From positions 162,067,581-162,131,580 of the forward strand of contig CM023452.1 in assembly GCA_013339765.2 (NCBI GenBank): a DNA stretch of 64,000 bases, in the 5' to 3' direction. This document shows positions 8,798 through 19,786 of the stretch, piece after piece. A program made the translations under genes and the position numbers. The notes below the pieces were generated by a model. That model saw only the letters and a program-made list of their open reading frames with translations. It had not been told where the DNA came from and ran no database searches. Numbering within the stretch: position 1 is the stretch's first letter; each line of letters opens with the position of its first letter. The stretch comes from Haemaphysalis longicornis (lineage: Eukaryota; Arthropoda; Arachnida; Ixodida; Ixodidae).

Positions 8798-10343
8798 TGC
8801 GCGGTCGCGGGATTGCTTGGTACGTAGCGTGTGAGGGGCTTTCTCGGCTTGGCAATCCTTTTGTATTCAGATTTAAGCGCAGCAAAATGAGCGACGAATG
8901 ATCTGTGGACCTTTCTCTGTGGCCCGCATTTGCGGGCGACTTCGTAAATCCGCATTATGCATCGAAAAAGAAGCCAGGGAGGCATCGGAAGAGAAGCTGT
9001 TGGAGGCTGTCGCTTTCTTCTCTTTTTTTTTTTTTTTTTTTTGGGGGGGGGGGGGGGTTTGAAAGTACGTCCGTCTCGGTTCGCATCCTGCGGTTTTCTC
9101 AGGAGGTCATTCCTGAAACGCTTCAAAACGTGCGTGTTGTCCTGGGGTTGAAATGGGGGAGAAGACACTCGCGATATAGCTATACGCTAAGGATCCTCTG
9201 GGACGCAGAGGAAACCTGCAAACGAAAAAAAAAAACACTTAAAAAATAAATTACATACCTGGCATTTTTTAACAGCGGAGCTGCTGTAGCTGGCCGTAAT
9301 GTGCAGCGCGCAACGTGTGCGGCGTGTAACGTGTTAAACATTGCCAATAAATTACCAATAAATTGCCAATGAATAACTAAATTACCAATAAATTGCCGAG
9401 CGTTGGTGAGCGTGTGCCTCGCGGCGACCGCCGAGCGTCCCCAGCGCACGCAAAGGCTTTAGAAAAAAAAAACTGCGAAAGCCTCAAAGAGCGAGAAAAT
9501 GCCGAGCGCTCGTGAGCGCGTGCCTCGCGGCGACCGCGGAGCGTCCTTTGCTTGCGCCGTGGACAACAAAACTGGGTGCACACTACCACTTAGAAAATTC
9601 CGCTTAAAAAAATTGATCTTGGGAAAATAGGCTACGGTCGAACAGCATGCGACGAGCGGTAAATGACCGATACATGGGTTACTATGTACGCTACTTGCGC
9701 TACTCATGGCACTACGTGAAGGCTGCAACTCTCGTGGATTCCTTTTTTCCTGTAACGTTTGGCAAACAAAAGAATGCGTACTTCCATAAAAGCCTACCCA
9801 ACGTCCAGAATAAAAAGAAAATGCGGGCGCGCAAAGCACGAACGGCAGACTCAAAACTCTACCCGTATGATGAAGTAGGAGCTGACCCATGCAGTGCGCC
9901 TTACCTACCAGCAGGGAGGAGTGCTTCTCGGCAAATACAGGGCTAGAAAACAACTCACTTTGGGACCTTTTCAGTCCTTCACAAATTAATCGATTCCTGA
10001 CTATGCATGCGATCTAGCTATAATATTACTGCGGGAAGGGAAGTCGACACCCGCAAGCGAATTCACGCAGGGCTCGAGACACGCTTCCGTTGAGAAATAA
10101 TAATAATAAAAAGATGTGCACGCTATTTCCGTGGTCGCGCTCGTTTCATCTTTGAGCACAGGAAGTTACACGGCAGTATTCGGCCATCTTGGACAACGAT
10201 AAATGCCGACGTGCGCGTCGCTAACGCCGGGCTATCATGTATACAGCAGTATCCGGAGATCCGGGAATCCCCCAACATGGCGGAAACGCACGCGGTTCCC
10301 GCGAGAGGGCGCCAGTTTTTCCATAAGGTCTATATACCCCGTG
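8798..10343. other. Gene-free stretch with homopolymers and a 47-bp direct repeat
   Basis: No supported gene. Contains a run of 20 T followed by 15 G at 9023-9057, and a 47-bp direct repeat TGCCGAGCG...GAGCGTCC at 9394-9440 and 9500-9546 with a few mismatches. 9330-9395 is rich in AATTACCAATAAATTGCC units. Confidence 0.6.
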
Positions 10344-10413
10344 GTCGACGCAGCCAAGCTGTCTAATCTAAGCATTCATAAAACACTCGACTCCATGTCG
10401 CGTCACCGCGGTT
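10344..10413 (+). repeat. 70-bp repeat, copy 2
   Basis: Matches 8728-8797 at 69 of 70 positions. Confidence 0.9.
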
Positions 10414-10449
10414 ACGAAGCGAAGCATCGATGCCTCTGACACACGATTA

Positions 10450-11040
10450 CGGGGCCGGGAACAGTTCACCCAGACGTGCTCTCATCCCACCGTGTATACG
10501 TAGAACCGATCTTTCCAGTAGACCCACTCGCCCTAGAAGGATCAAGGCATAGAGTTTCTTACAATATTTTGCATGAAACTCTATGGGATCATGGAGTGTT
10601 AATGCTCCCTCCCTGCTATTCCCCCCCCTCCCCCCGGCCAACCGGCTGCCCTTCCCAACAAAAGACCTTACTACTGCTACTCGCTGGGAGGCGGTGTTTC
10701 TGCGAAGATTTCGCGTCGGAGTGGCCCTCTCTCCCGCTGTGACCCGACCGTCGCCACCACGTGATTAGGCCCGCACTGAGAACTGCCCATTCTGCACAGC
10801 TCCTGACGAAGATACTGATATAGAACACCTGCTGTGGAGGGGAGAACGCTACACCTTCGAGGCACAGGCCTCCGCCCTGGCAGACCACCTGACTTCCATC
10901 GGTGGATATGGGGACCCCACCACCGCTTCCTTCTGCCGTTCCTCCTCAAAGCGGGAGTTACCGTATACTTGTAATGTAGGTATTATTATTTATTTTACCT
11001 TATATATGTCATAAGGCATGCTATCGCAAAAAAAAAAACA
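10450..11040 (+). pseudogene. Second 3' end of the same LINE family
   Basis: Encodes RWEAVFLRRFRVGVALSPAV, parallel to RWEEVLLRRLRVGVALSPLL at about 8240, then a degraded cysteine motif and a tail (GCGGGAGTTACCGTATACTT) that matches 8527-8546. It ends in GCTATCGC plus 10 A at about 11038. Only the last few hundred bases of the element are present. An unassigned CT-rich stretch precedes it. Confidence 0.7.
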
Positions 11041-11573
11041 GAACCCAGCGGTTTAGGCTTTTCCAATGTTGATTGGAGAACGAATACCATAAAAATTGTG
11101 GGGACCAGGGCTCTTACGGCGGCCTAGCTCAACCCTCGAGATTCGGCCGCAAGACTAGCTCCGCTGAACACCGCCACGGATCGCCAACTTGGCGTAGCGG
11201 CAGCGAACAGCAAGGAACACAGGACACAGAATTCGCCTACTCCGACGATTATTGCAATGCAATAAAGGGGACGTCGGGCGCGTCGTTCTACACCGCCAAG
11301 ACGGGAGAGACAGGCCCGAGGGCGGACAAAGGCAGGAAATCCAAAGAGACCATCCCTCTCTCCTCCGCCTCGGACCAGGCCGCCGGAACTTCCGGGCAAA
11401 CCTGTCACGTGAGGGGTTCGGCCGCGCCCCCTCGCTCTCACGGGCATCCTCCCGGAGGGGGAAGCCGGGAAGCGCGCCCCAACGAAGAGAGAGGTACCAC
11501 CCTTCTCGCCTCCGTGGTGGGCCGAGAGAGATAGGAAAGATGGCGGAGCTCCGCAATCCCCACAAAATTAAAT
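11041..11573. other. GC-rich stretch with an unassigned open frame
   Basis: An open plus-strand frame at 11073-11534 (153 codons; charged, with SGASFYTAKTGETGPR) lies directly after the LINE poly-A tail. The Ser/Thr/Gly-rich composition resembles LINE ORF1 N-termini, but no CCHC knuckle is visible, so I do not call a gene. Confidence 0.3.
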
Positions 11574-11581
11574 GAAGCAAG

Positions 11582-11824
11582 CAATGGATTTTTATTTGAT
11601 TTTGAGATTAACGCGCCGACACTACTAGGCGACGAAGCGCCTGTAGTGGAGGGCTCCGGATTCATTTTGAACACGAGGGGATGTTAACGGGCGCCGAACT
11701 CGAACACAGGGCGTGTGCGCTTTTCGCCTCCGTCAGAAAAACGACGGCCGCGGCCGGGACTCAAACCCGCGTCCTTGAGCTCAGCAGCACAACGCCTTAG
11801 ATACTGAGACACCGCGGCTGGTAC
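11582..11824 (-). mobile_element. Ruka-like tRNA-derived SINE
   Basis: On the minus strand: head GCCGCGGTGTCTCAGTATCT (A box region), B box GGTTTGAGTCCC, then the body with AATCCGGAGCCCTCCACTAC and GTCGGCGCGTTAA. The body matches the SINE at 32.3 kb. GAAGCAAG at 11574-11581 and at 11825-11832 is a probable 8-bp target duplication. SINEs of this type are Pol III transcribed and rely on LINE machinery. Confidence 0.85.
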
Positions 11825-11832
11825 GAAGCAAG

Positions 11833-12166
11833 GAAGGCGGGCATGAATGACACAATCGTCTATGCATCATGCCAAGAAGCAACTCTTGGCACACAAAAAA
11901 TGAACAATAAGAAATGCTGTACAGCTGTCACGTTAAAAATTATTTTCTGCGGTAAATGCTTGCGGCGTTGACTGAAGCAGACGACACAATTACAAGGCTC
12001 AAGAACATAAGTTTGTTGCTGTGCGAGTGTCGCAGCTACGCAGTAGATTTTTATATTGCCTTAGGACGCATGTTCTGCCTGTCCTGAGTATACCGAACAC
12101 CTGTCAAGAAACACCTTTGCGCCAGTTCGATCGAAATGGGTTGCAGCTGGAAGACTCCCTGTTCCT
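11833..12166. other. Gene-free stretch
   Basis: No gene, repeat end or RNA signature recognised between the SINE and the TTAA element. Confidence 0.5.
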
Positions 12167-12414
12167 CTTTACAGGGGCTCTGCAGCACTAACCATCGACT
12201 ACTAGGAATGTATTTTGGGGTAAAGTCTATTGTCCCAGCAGTCCCCTCCCTCAATAATTATGAAAATTCGTTCACTCTCACCGAAACTACGCGCGATGAG
12301 TAATCGTGTATAATCGTTCCCTCTCAACTCTACCGTGTACAACGCGACGAAACCTGCGCGCTCCCTCCCGGAAAGGGGGGCGGCCCTCAGCGTTCTTTTC
12401 CGCGGCCTTCGATA

Positions 12415-13914
12415 TTATTATTATTATAATTCTTTATTCGGAAGGGGAGACTCAAGGTCTAGTCAGGGATGGGGAAAGCGGTAAAGAAGGTGAGAGCGTC
12501 TACATTCTCTTGTGTATCCCCGTGGTACAAGCGAAAGTCCACAGGGACATAACAGTCTCTCTTGGGTGAGCCCGGCCCAGAGGAGGCGATGCCCACTCCT
12601 GGAGGGTCTTGATGTACGGCGGAAGATGGGCTCTTCTCTCCGCCGCGAGCCCCGAGCACTCCCACAGCATGTGCTGCATTGTGGGCCTTGTTGGCACGTG
12701 ACACGCGGAGCAGGTCACGATGGTAGTCTCCCTGGAGTTCTCGAGGGGTTCTCTCAGGTGTCGTGAGCGTCGGGGAACGTATGCCCGCCACTTTGCGAGC
12801 ACGTCCTCCGTAAGAGCAGCCCCTGCTCTTATTTTGTGTAGCAGGATTTGGGCCCCTCTGGGAAGTCCTCCTGGCAGTGGTCGTGGGTCATGGGGTGTAG
12901 CAGCACGGAGCTTCGCCCTGCTCTCTTGCTTGGCAGCGGCTCTGTCGTCCGCAGGGTCTGGGTCGTGCCGTGCTGGGGGAACAGGGTGTAATGGGTCGGA
13001 GCGGATACTTGCTTCGTCGCTCGCCCACGCGTGGGCGGCCTCGTTCCCGACGCCACCCGCGTGTCCCGGCACCCAGTCCACCCGCACGGTAATAGATTTC
13101 GTTGTGCGAAGTCTCTTCGCAATCGTCTTGATGAGGTGGCTTGTGGATCCGATGACTGGGGTGCCACCGAGTCTTGCCACCGCCTCTCTGCTGTCAGTAT
13201 ATATGGTAAATTGCCGGCCCCGGTGCTCCTCCGCCTGGTAGCGCTCTTCGATGTGGTTCGCCGCCAGTAGTACCGCCTCCAGCTCGCATCGCACTGTGCT
13301 GGGAGTGGTGACAAACTGAAACGTCCGCCTCGCCCGCGCTGGCCCATCTGCACAAGCAACGGTAACGCGGTTGGTGGTCGCATCGACGGCGGCGTCCACG
13401 AATATGGCACCTTCTTGCAGGTCGGCTCGCGCCGCGGCGGCGGTGCGCTCCTCTCTGTCGTGGTCTTTCCTGCAGACCCTCGGCATGGGTTTGGGGGTGC
13501 GGATAAGCTCGTCCTCCCAAAGGGGGATTGGATTCGGCGGTGGCAAAATCGGCGACTCGTCGCTCGCCGTGTCGTTGATGAGACGCTGGATGTATGCCCC
13601 GGCATTGGTGGTAGCTCGTCTCGTTGTGTGCCCTTTGTACCGCTCCTCTATGATGTGGCGTAGCGGAGGAAGCCTCGCAAACCGATAGGGCTCCTCGGTT
13701 CTGGTGTGCCTGGGCAGACACGTGATAGCTCGCAAGCACTCGCGGTGCAACGTTTCTAGTTGCGCGTGCTGCGCTTGGGTGAGGCTCGAAGCCAAACCGC
13801 CCCGTAGCATGCCTTCGATGTAAGCACCGCCTGGGTCAGCGTACGTATAGCCTGCGTAGCCGCACCGCCGAAGCGGTTGCCCATCCGTCGGATGATATGG
13901 AGCTGTTGCCGCCA
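12415..13914 (-). mobile_element. 5'-truncated I-like LINE insertion
   Basis: Insertion bounded by CGATA at 12410-12414 and 13915-13919, identified by aligning the host element with its uninterrupted relative at 49.4 kb (TTCGATATATCACATGCCGG). The 3' end on the minus strand is AATTATAATAATAATAA, the TAA-repeat tail typical of the I clade. An AATAAA lies just before it. Confidence 0.85.
12500..13914 (-). pseudogene. LINE C-terminal ORF: RT thumb remnant, RNase H, CCHC knuckle
   Basis: Open frame of about 470 codons. The first about 40 codons are out of frame: another frame reads HIIRRMGNRFGGAATQAIRT, the RT thumb. The main frame then carries a long linker, RNase H with FVDAAVD, CELEAVLLA, FTIYTDSREAV and WVPGHAGGVGNEAAHAW (all four acidic/histidine sites visible), and a C-terminal CSACHVPTRPTMQHMLWEC, a C-x2-C-x(n)-H-x4-C knuckle. 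It is 5'-truncated within RT, so it cannot retrotranspose on its own, but the RNase H domain is unbroken. Confidence 0.85.
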
Positions 13915-14487
13915 CGATACATCACAGGCCGGAAAGCTTTTTTTTTCCTTCTTTTCGCAACGTGGAGGAGTCTATGTAGTTTCGGTCTGGTGCCACAAAA
14001 AAGCAGGCATGACTGTGAGCTCGCAAGCGCGCGCTGGAGCTGGTAGCCTGTGGTAGGGCGTTTTCGAAGCAATAAAAGTTTCTTGTCGAGTGGTCTGCTT
14101 GAAAGGGGAGTATTGAGCTCATCACTCAAACTCCGCGCGCACTCAAAACACAAAAGAAATGGCAAAACTGTGCGTACAGGTTCAGGCATAGAAGAGGGTC
14201 GTACACAGCGCCGACGACGACGGATCGTCACAGGAAATGCGAGAAAAGCCGCGAAGTTGACCAGTGACAGCCAACGGACAGCCACGGCTTCAATGACGTC
14301 GGTTAGGCCATGTTAGGGGTGCATAATGAGGAGAATTGAAGAGAGCGCCGTTAGTTTTTCCGCGTCTTTCACAGCGATTTGCGCGCTCACCGCTTCACGT
14401 ACACGTGTAATATTTGGCTCAGGTATTCCTGGCAGTGTGAGCTAAACGTCGCTCAGGTTTACTTGCACTGCTCAAAGAGTGTTGCAC

Positions 14488-14889
14488 ACATGTCCTCCTT
14501 GTATTTTATTCCCTCTTCACCCTCCACCCGCACTGGGTTGTATGCAGGTGGGCTCCTTGCTGAGCTCACGATAATATCCCCAGTGCACTTTCCTTTCCTC
14601 TCTTTCAACAAATCACTTCTCTCTCTCTCTCTGGAAGACTGTTGCAAATTTTAAAAAGCGCGCGTTGGACGTCACTTTTATCAGCTGTTGTGTGAGTATG
14701 TACAACTTACCTTTTGTAATAAAAACATGGTAAGCACGAACAATGTTCCTGCATTTTTTTATCTAATTTACAGTATTTTGTAGTTTAATGTTTGTAAAGT
14801 TAACTTTTGACCCGACTAGTAGCGCGCGAGGCGTGCGGATAGGGACAGCCCACCAAATGTTTATCATCACAACGTTTATAGATACTTTT
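14488..14889. other. Gene-free stretch
   Basis: No supported gene; a short CT microsatellite lies at about 14617-14632. Confidence 0.5.
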
Positions 14890-15283
14890 AAGTGCGAATG
14901 CACTTCTTAAGCGAGCCTGAATCATCCGCCGCCGTCGTCCGCATAGCAACAGCTGCGGGTGCGCGCGCTCCTCGTCTTCCTCCTCGTCTCCCCTAGCAAC
15001 GGGGGGAGATGGGCTCGCGCTACTCTCCTCCTCCTCTCTCCACTCAGTGACTGCGGGTGTTGGGCGCCTCCTCTCCACTTCGGGCGGGAGAGCTCTCGCT
15101 CGCGTAGCGGGCGCTCCGCATTCCGACGCGTGAGGGCGCTCGTGTAGCCCTCGCCGTAACGGTGGGCGCTACTCTGCTCCTCCTCTCTCCGCTCAGTGAC
15201 TGCGGGTGTTGGGCGCCTCCTCTCCACTCCAAGATCACGATATCCACCGTAATCGCGCAATCAACAACCGTGCATTCGCACTT
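14890..15283. mobile_element. 394-bp TIR element with internal duplication
   Basis: Perfect 14-bp ends AAGTGCGAATGCAC (14890-14903) and GTGCATTCGCACTT (15270-15283). Inside, a 59-bp block (TACTCTCCTCCTCCTCTCTC onward) at 15021-15079 recurs at 15170-15228 with few changes. Non-coding and GC-rich. The ends resemble the AAATGCAGAGCATTTC ends at 54.8 kb. Confidence 0.7.
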
Positions 15284-15489
15284 ACACACTCTCCCCCTCG
15301 GGGAAGTGCGAGGGAATTTTTTCAGTTCCGCATCTCCCCGCCTTGGCCATGGAGAGAAGGCGGCCGGCCGCGACTCTCGCCACCGCGGCGCTGCGGTTGC
15401 GAGTTGCGCTAGGAGAGCGAGCGTCGTCTGCTAGCGGGGGGCGTTCCGCTCGGCGTCTCCGGTCCTCGCCACTTCTAGCAGCGTACTGC

Positions 15490-15715
15490 ATAAGAAATCT
15501 GTTCGCGGCCGTTGCAGTTCGAGATCTATTTGAAACGGACGGTATTATGCAAGGAGTCGTGTACGTACGCAAAGGGATTTTAAGCGGTGGCTAAAATATC
15601 AAGAACGACAGCGTTTTAAATGAACGTTCGCGTAGCATTGGCTGTCAAGCGTGCACACAAATTATCTTGCTATGCCGATTGAGCAAATTTATTGCATCAC
15701 GAATGATATTTCCTC
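15490..15715. repeat. Diverged repeat, copy 1 (pairs with 17275-17495)
   Basis: Shared blocks include TATTTGAAACGG, TACGTACGC, AAGAACGACAGC and ATTTTAAATGA-like sequence in the same order and spacing, then GCATCACGAATGATATTTCCT versus CAGCACGAATAATATTTCCT. Same orientation; no coding evidence in this part. Confidence 0.7.
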
Positions 15716-15724
15716 ACACCACTG

Positions 15725-16540
15725 TTAGAGAAGCTTCCAGTATCGTGGACAACATACGTGATATCGTCCCTCACAACAATACTCTTCAGGATTGTGTAGG
15801 ACCCCGCTTTCATTCCGGCCACGTAAAAAACAATTTGCCGACGCTGCCTCGAGTTTTTTCTTGAGTTCTGCCGTTGTCCAGTTGGCTGGGAGCCGTATTG
15901 CCGCAATATTTTCGACTATCTGAGCAAAATCGGTGCACTGCAGAAAAACAGGCGCCTCATGGTTGGACAACTCCTCTTGTCGCTCCGTGGGCAAGTGCTC
16001 TCCTTTTGTAATCGCCTAGCTCGTGTGCAGACGCTGCCTTTCTCTTTTTCGGAGATCCCCGCCGAGTCTGCTTCCTCAACAAGTTGCTGGGACGGTTGCG
16101 AAAGTTAACGGAAACTGCACCGTCCTTCAGTGCCCAGTAAGCCCGGTCGATCTCGACGACTTTGCGTACGTTAGTGATACCTATACGTCTTCGCAACGTC
16201 CTTTTCGAGAAAATAAAGTCCACATACCTTTCGCTTAGCTCTTTGCCCGCGCAGGGAATCGCTATGGGGTGAGAAGCTACGGATCCGATGGCGGCGCTAA
16301 AAAGTGGCGCTTCTGAGTGTTGCTTCTGTATCTGCTCGTAGAGCAAGATGCGGAGCACGTTGGCATTGCGGTAAGCCAGGCTCATCAAAGAAACCACAGT
16401 GTGTTGACGGAGTCAACGATATCCTCGATGAAATCGGCACTGTTCAATAGCGTCACAAACTGAACGCACTGAAAGGGCGAAGGTTCACGCCCAAGGGTAA
16501 AAAACAAACGCAAACGAATGGAAGAAACTTGTAGAGACAC
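15725..16540 (-). pseudogene. Unidentified coding-like remnant
   Basis: I do not recognise the protein. On the minus strand two frames give plausible protein-like sequence: 16397-15957 (NVLRILLYEQIQKQHSEAPL, KRTLRRRIGITNVRKVVEID, RAYWALKDGAV) and, overlapping its end, 15994-15725 (CTDFAQIVENIAAIRLPANW, TTAELKKKLEAASANC). Composition and amphipathic helices look coding, and a frame change would join them near 15975. Upstream, 16540-16400 reads FQCVQFVTLLNSADFIEDIV in yet another frame. That upstream part has a diverged relative at about 29000-29165, so this is probably a multi-copy element or gene family, now broken. Confidence 0.45.
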
Positions 16541-16934
16541 CATACGCCGAAACTTTGAGCTCAGCCGACTAGAGCACGCGTATATGCTCTTCTGTGGGAG
16601 TGGACTTGGAAGAACCACTGCAAGGGGAAAAAAAAATTTGATTGCCTTCTGTTTATTGTAGTAGTTTGCTTCCAAGGATGCGCACAATTACCAGATGTGT
16701 GCGCCCACCCACGCACGCACTGTAAACGTGCGGAGCGCTTAACTAGAAAAAGTGCTTTTTGCCTTCCTGCTCCGCTCGAAGGGAAAACATGACTGAAACC
16801 GTATGTGAGCGCCGGGATGTCAGCGCACAAGAAAAGCTCGGTGCGCTTGAACCAGAAGAGGCACGGAGAAGAATAATCAGCACCACGTGAGAGCGTCGAC
16901 TTGGCGGAGCGCGCGTGCAACGCCGTGCAAACGC

Positions 16935-16959
16935 CGCGCGCGCGCGCGCGCGGCGCGCG

Positions 16960-17051
<92 letters not shown>
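16935..17051. repeat. CG and GA microsatellites
   Basis: CG alternation at 16935-16958 runs into about 90 bp of GA repeats to 17051, with two GGA interruptions. Confidence 0.95.
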
Positions 17052-17054
<3 letters not shown>

Positions 17055-17274
17055 ATGATAGAATGGGAGAAAAATATAATACCCTCAGGAAAAAAAAAAC
17101 TACGTAGCGTAACACGTTACGTAGGGTTGGTGGTCACATCATTTTTTTCGCTGTTGGACGCCTTCGCCCTCATGCAAATGACGGCTCTCCCGTAGCGTTC
17201 CGCCCCGGCATCTTGGGTTGTGACCAGCTAGCTCTGGCTGCGTACTCGGAAAAGAAGTGACTGTTCTCGGAAGT

Positions 17275-17495
17275 TGCTCAACATTTTGTAGCCGCGCTAT
17301 TCCAGTTCGTGATTTATTTGAAACGGGCCTATTGTGCAAGCAGATGTACGTACGCCCAGTGACTTTTAGCGGGGGCCAAGAACGACAGCATTTTAAATGA
17401 TTTTTCACGTAGCATAGCTGCCAAGTGGGAACACGATTTCGCTTGCCATGCCAATCGCGCAAATTCGTTTCAGCACGAATAATATTTCCTGATAG
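17275..17495. repeat. Diverged repeat, copy 2
   Basis: Partner of 15490-15715; the two flank the unidentified minus-strand remnant and the microsatellite as direct repeats about 1.8 kb apart. Confidence 0.7.
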
Positions 17496-18900
17496 CCATG
17501 CGCAGCAACTGCATGCTTTCTTTACGAAAAACATCCGCGTATCCTTTGTAGTTTCAAAGAAATCAAATTGTTCCGCTGGTTAAAGCTAACCGAAAATACT
17601 GGATAAATTAGGAAGTTTCGTATTGAGATTTGAATTGTACCTTTTCTGGTTATATTGCGTTAGCATTAAGAATTTTTGGTTTTGTTCATTAGTCTGTTTT
17701 GTTTTAATAATAGTTTTTTAGCATGAGGAGCTACATTCCGTCCTCCTCCTCACAGTTGTACATTTTGTAAAGGGCGAAAGCATGTGCCCCATGCACGATG
17801 CATGTGCCCAGCCTCCTCACAAGCATCACTGCTAAACAAGGGCTCGAAAATCTCGTACAGCCGACTGCGAATTAAGCAAGTCGGCATTGCACCAAGTCCA
17901 CCCAGATAACGCAAAACAAACCTGGGTAAATCCTCAGGATGTCCGGCTCTGGACATTTCAGCATCCTCAGGTTGTCCATATCTTATCCTCAGCCAGTCCA
18001 ATCGGGGTCCGTTTGTCCGTCCAGCGTACATCCTCAGAACATCGTCAAAATGATGCCGCTGGACAATTTTCGTACACTTCCAGGATACAAACTAATGTTC
18101 TTTTTTCTCGGTCTTTTTTTCACAAGCTAATGCAACAGGCCTCACTACAGAAATCGGGCACGTCCTAAATGATTACAGTAGAACCTGGGAGAGCCGTGCC
18201 TGGCAGGGAGGCAAAAACACTGCATTCCGAAAAGACGGCACGGGTAACCCAAGAAAACTAAAGCGGAGTATATAGGCTAGCTGAACCCCAACAGACGAAG
18301 CCTGGAAGTTCGAGCGGAACCACATTACCAGTTCTCGGTGTCAAATTTTGTTTCAGTTTCAGGCAAAGGGAAGAATCTTTCAGGTGCCCCAGAGAGGCGT
18401 GGCTTGTACGAGCACAACCTAAGCCCCCTGAAGGTGAAAGGCGTCACGGGACTTCTCTCTAAAAGTTTTGGAGAATCATGGCAGCTGCATGAAGAGTTGA
18501 AGTACTTTTCCGACTTTTTGAGGATATTCCAAGACAAAGAAATGGCAGCTGTTGAACAGGATGAGTGCGGATGTTGCCAAGAAGACACTTTTTCTGTCCG
18601 TACCAATCGTGCTCTCGAAACCGAGTGACCTCAGTTCCAGAGCAGCAAGGCACTGCCGCTGAAAAATGACAGTCATATTACTACTTTTGTGCAGGTTACT
18701 TTAAAATGCCCTTAAGTGATATGTTTCCAGCCGTTATTCCCTCGCAAAGACCTGTGCAATTAACAACTTTTCATCCAATGGGTCAAATCCTTTTACAAGT
18801 ACTTACCATTGAGGGAAGTAATGCTGCCACATCCTATTTCAGTGCTCAAATAAGATCCTTTCCTTTAGGAGTGTTTGTACTGGGCTAGTTGTTTCATTGC
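17496..18900. other. Gene-free stretch
   Basis: No gene supported. 17930-18040 holds several scattered CATCCTCAG and TGTCC words that also occur in the GGACGTCCTCAGGACG block at 22.76 kb, suggesting a related degraded repeat. Confidence 0.4.
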
Positions 18901-18995
18901 ATGAAGTTGAACAGCGCAGGGACGGGACTAAGAGCAGAGGCGCCCGTGTTTGTCACCTCTGCCATTAGTCCCGTCCCTGCGCTGTTCAACTTCAT
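18901..18995. repeat. 95-bp hairpin with 31-bp perfect arms
   Basis: Left arm ATGAAGTTGAACAGCGCAGG... (18901-18931) is the exact reverse complement of 18965-18995. Inner GCAGAGG/CCTCTGC extends the stem, leaving a loop of about 15 bases. Confidence 0.95.
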
Positions 18996-19127
18996 CCTTT
19001 CCTTGCTTCTACACCATAGCAAAAAATTATTTCAGCAGTTGCCACCGTTATTTTGGGAGCAAAAAACGACGTTTTTCTAGATTCCACCCAAAGTGGACTT
19101 GGCTAATTTTGAAAAAAAAAACATATC

Positions 19128-19245
19128 AGTCTGTATTAGTCTATTAGGTCCATCAGTCTGTATTCGTCTATTAGATCTATCAGTGTGTATTAGTCTGGTA
19201 GGTCTACCAGAGTGTACTAGTTCTATCAGAACCAGTGGCAAGTTG
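19128..19245. repeat. Degenerate minisatellite, ATCAGTCTGTATTAGTCTAT units
   Basis: Three to four units of about 38 bp. Similar GTATTAG/CTAATAC words form the block at 22280-22555. Confidence 0.75.
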
Positions 19246-19285
19246 AAACAAAGCATGAAACATGGCACACGTTTATTATCAGGGT

Positions 19286-19786
19286 ACAGGGGGGATTAAA
19301 AGAAATGCGAACAGCGGAGCACACAGCTTCCGACGCATGCTGCACCGTCTGGCTGCAAAGTCAGTAAACTGCGCGCATGCGCATTTCTTTGAGAGCGTTT
19401 GAGAGTGTGGCCTATATTTATGGGAAATGCTTGATCAAGACGCGACCCCGATCGTTTAAGAGGCGTCTTTTCACGCTGCGTCGCCACTGAGAAGGGTGAT
19501 CGTTCAAGGGCATCATGCTAGCTGCAATCAGCCTGCTGCGAGCTTGGCTCCCGAATGTAGTAGATAACAATATGCTCAGTGGCGACAGAGCATAAGAAGA
19601 CGCCCCAAAATAAATGGCCGGCGTCCCCTCTTTATCAAGCATTTCCACTAACAGTAGGCCACACTCTCAAACAGTCTGAAAGAATTACGCATGCGCGCCG
19701 TTTACTGACAGCGCAGCCCGTCTGAGACGGTGTGGCATGCGTTGGAGGTTGTGTGCTCCGTTCGTATTTCTTTTAATCCCCCCTGT
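19286..19786. mobile_element. 501-bp foldback element
   Basis: Ends ACAGGGGGGATTAAAAGAAA and its reverse complement; diverged arms of about 210 bp include GAGAGTGTGGCCTA, GGAAATGCTTGAT and GTCGCCACTGAG on both sides. Only about 70 bp are unpaired at the centre. No coding sequence. Confidence 0.85.

Larger units (their letters stand above)
12167..14487 (+). mobile_element. TTAA-type TIR element (family B), split by a LINE
   Basis: 12167-12414 plus 13920-14487 together match, in inverse order, the copy at 48311-49677: for example CCATCGACTACTA, TTATGAAAATTCGTTC, GGTGCCACAAAAAAGCAGGC and CACTGCTCAAAGAGTGTTGC. Joined, the two arms give about 815 bp, close to the about 796 bp of the other copy without its own insertion. 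The right end lacks the last 14 or so bases (GTTGCAC then unrelated DNA). No transposase is encoded. Confidence 0.8.

Noticed and set aside
9018..9249. Open frames with long Phe/Gly or Lys/Pro tracts
   Set aside because: Produced by the 20-T/15-G homopolymer run.
13241..13739. Alternative minus and plus frames across the I-like LINE
   Set aside because: Shadows of the RNase H reading frame in GC-rich DNA.
16561..17115. 184-codon minus-strand frame rich in Ser-Leu
   Set aside because: It is a translation of the GA/CT microsatellite and flanks; no domain.
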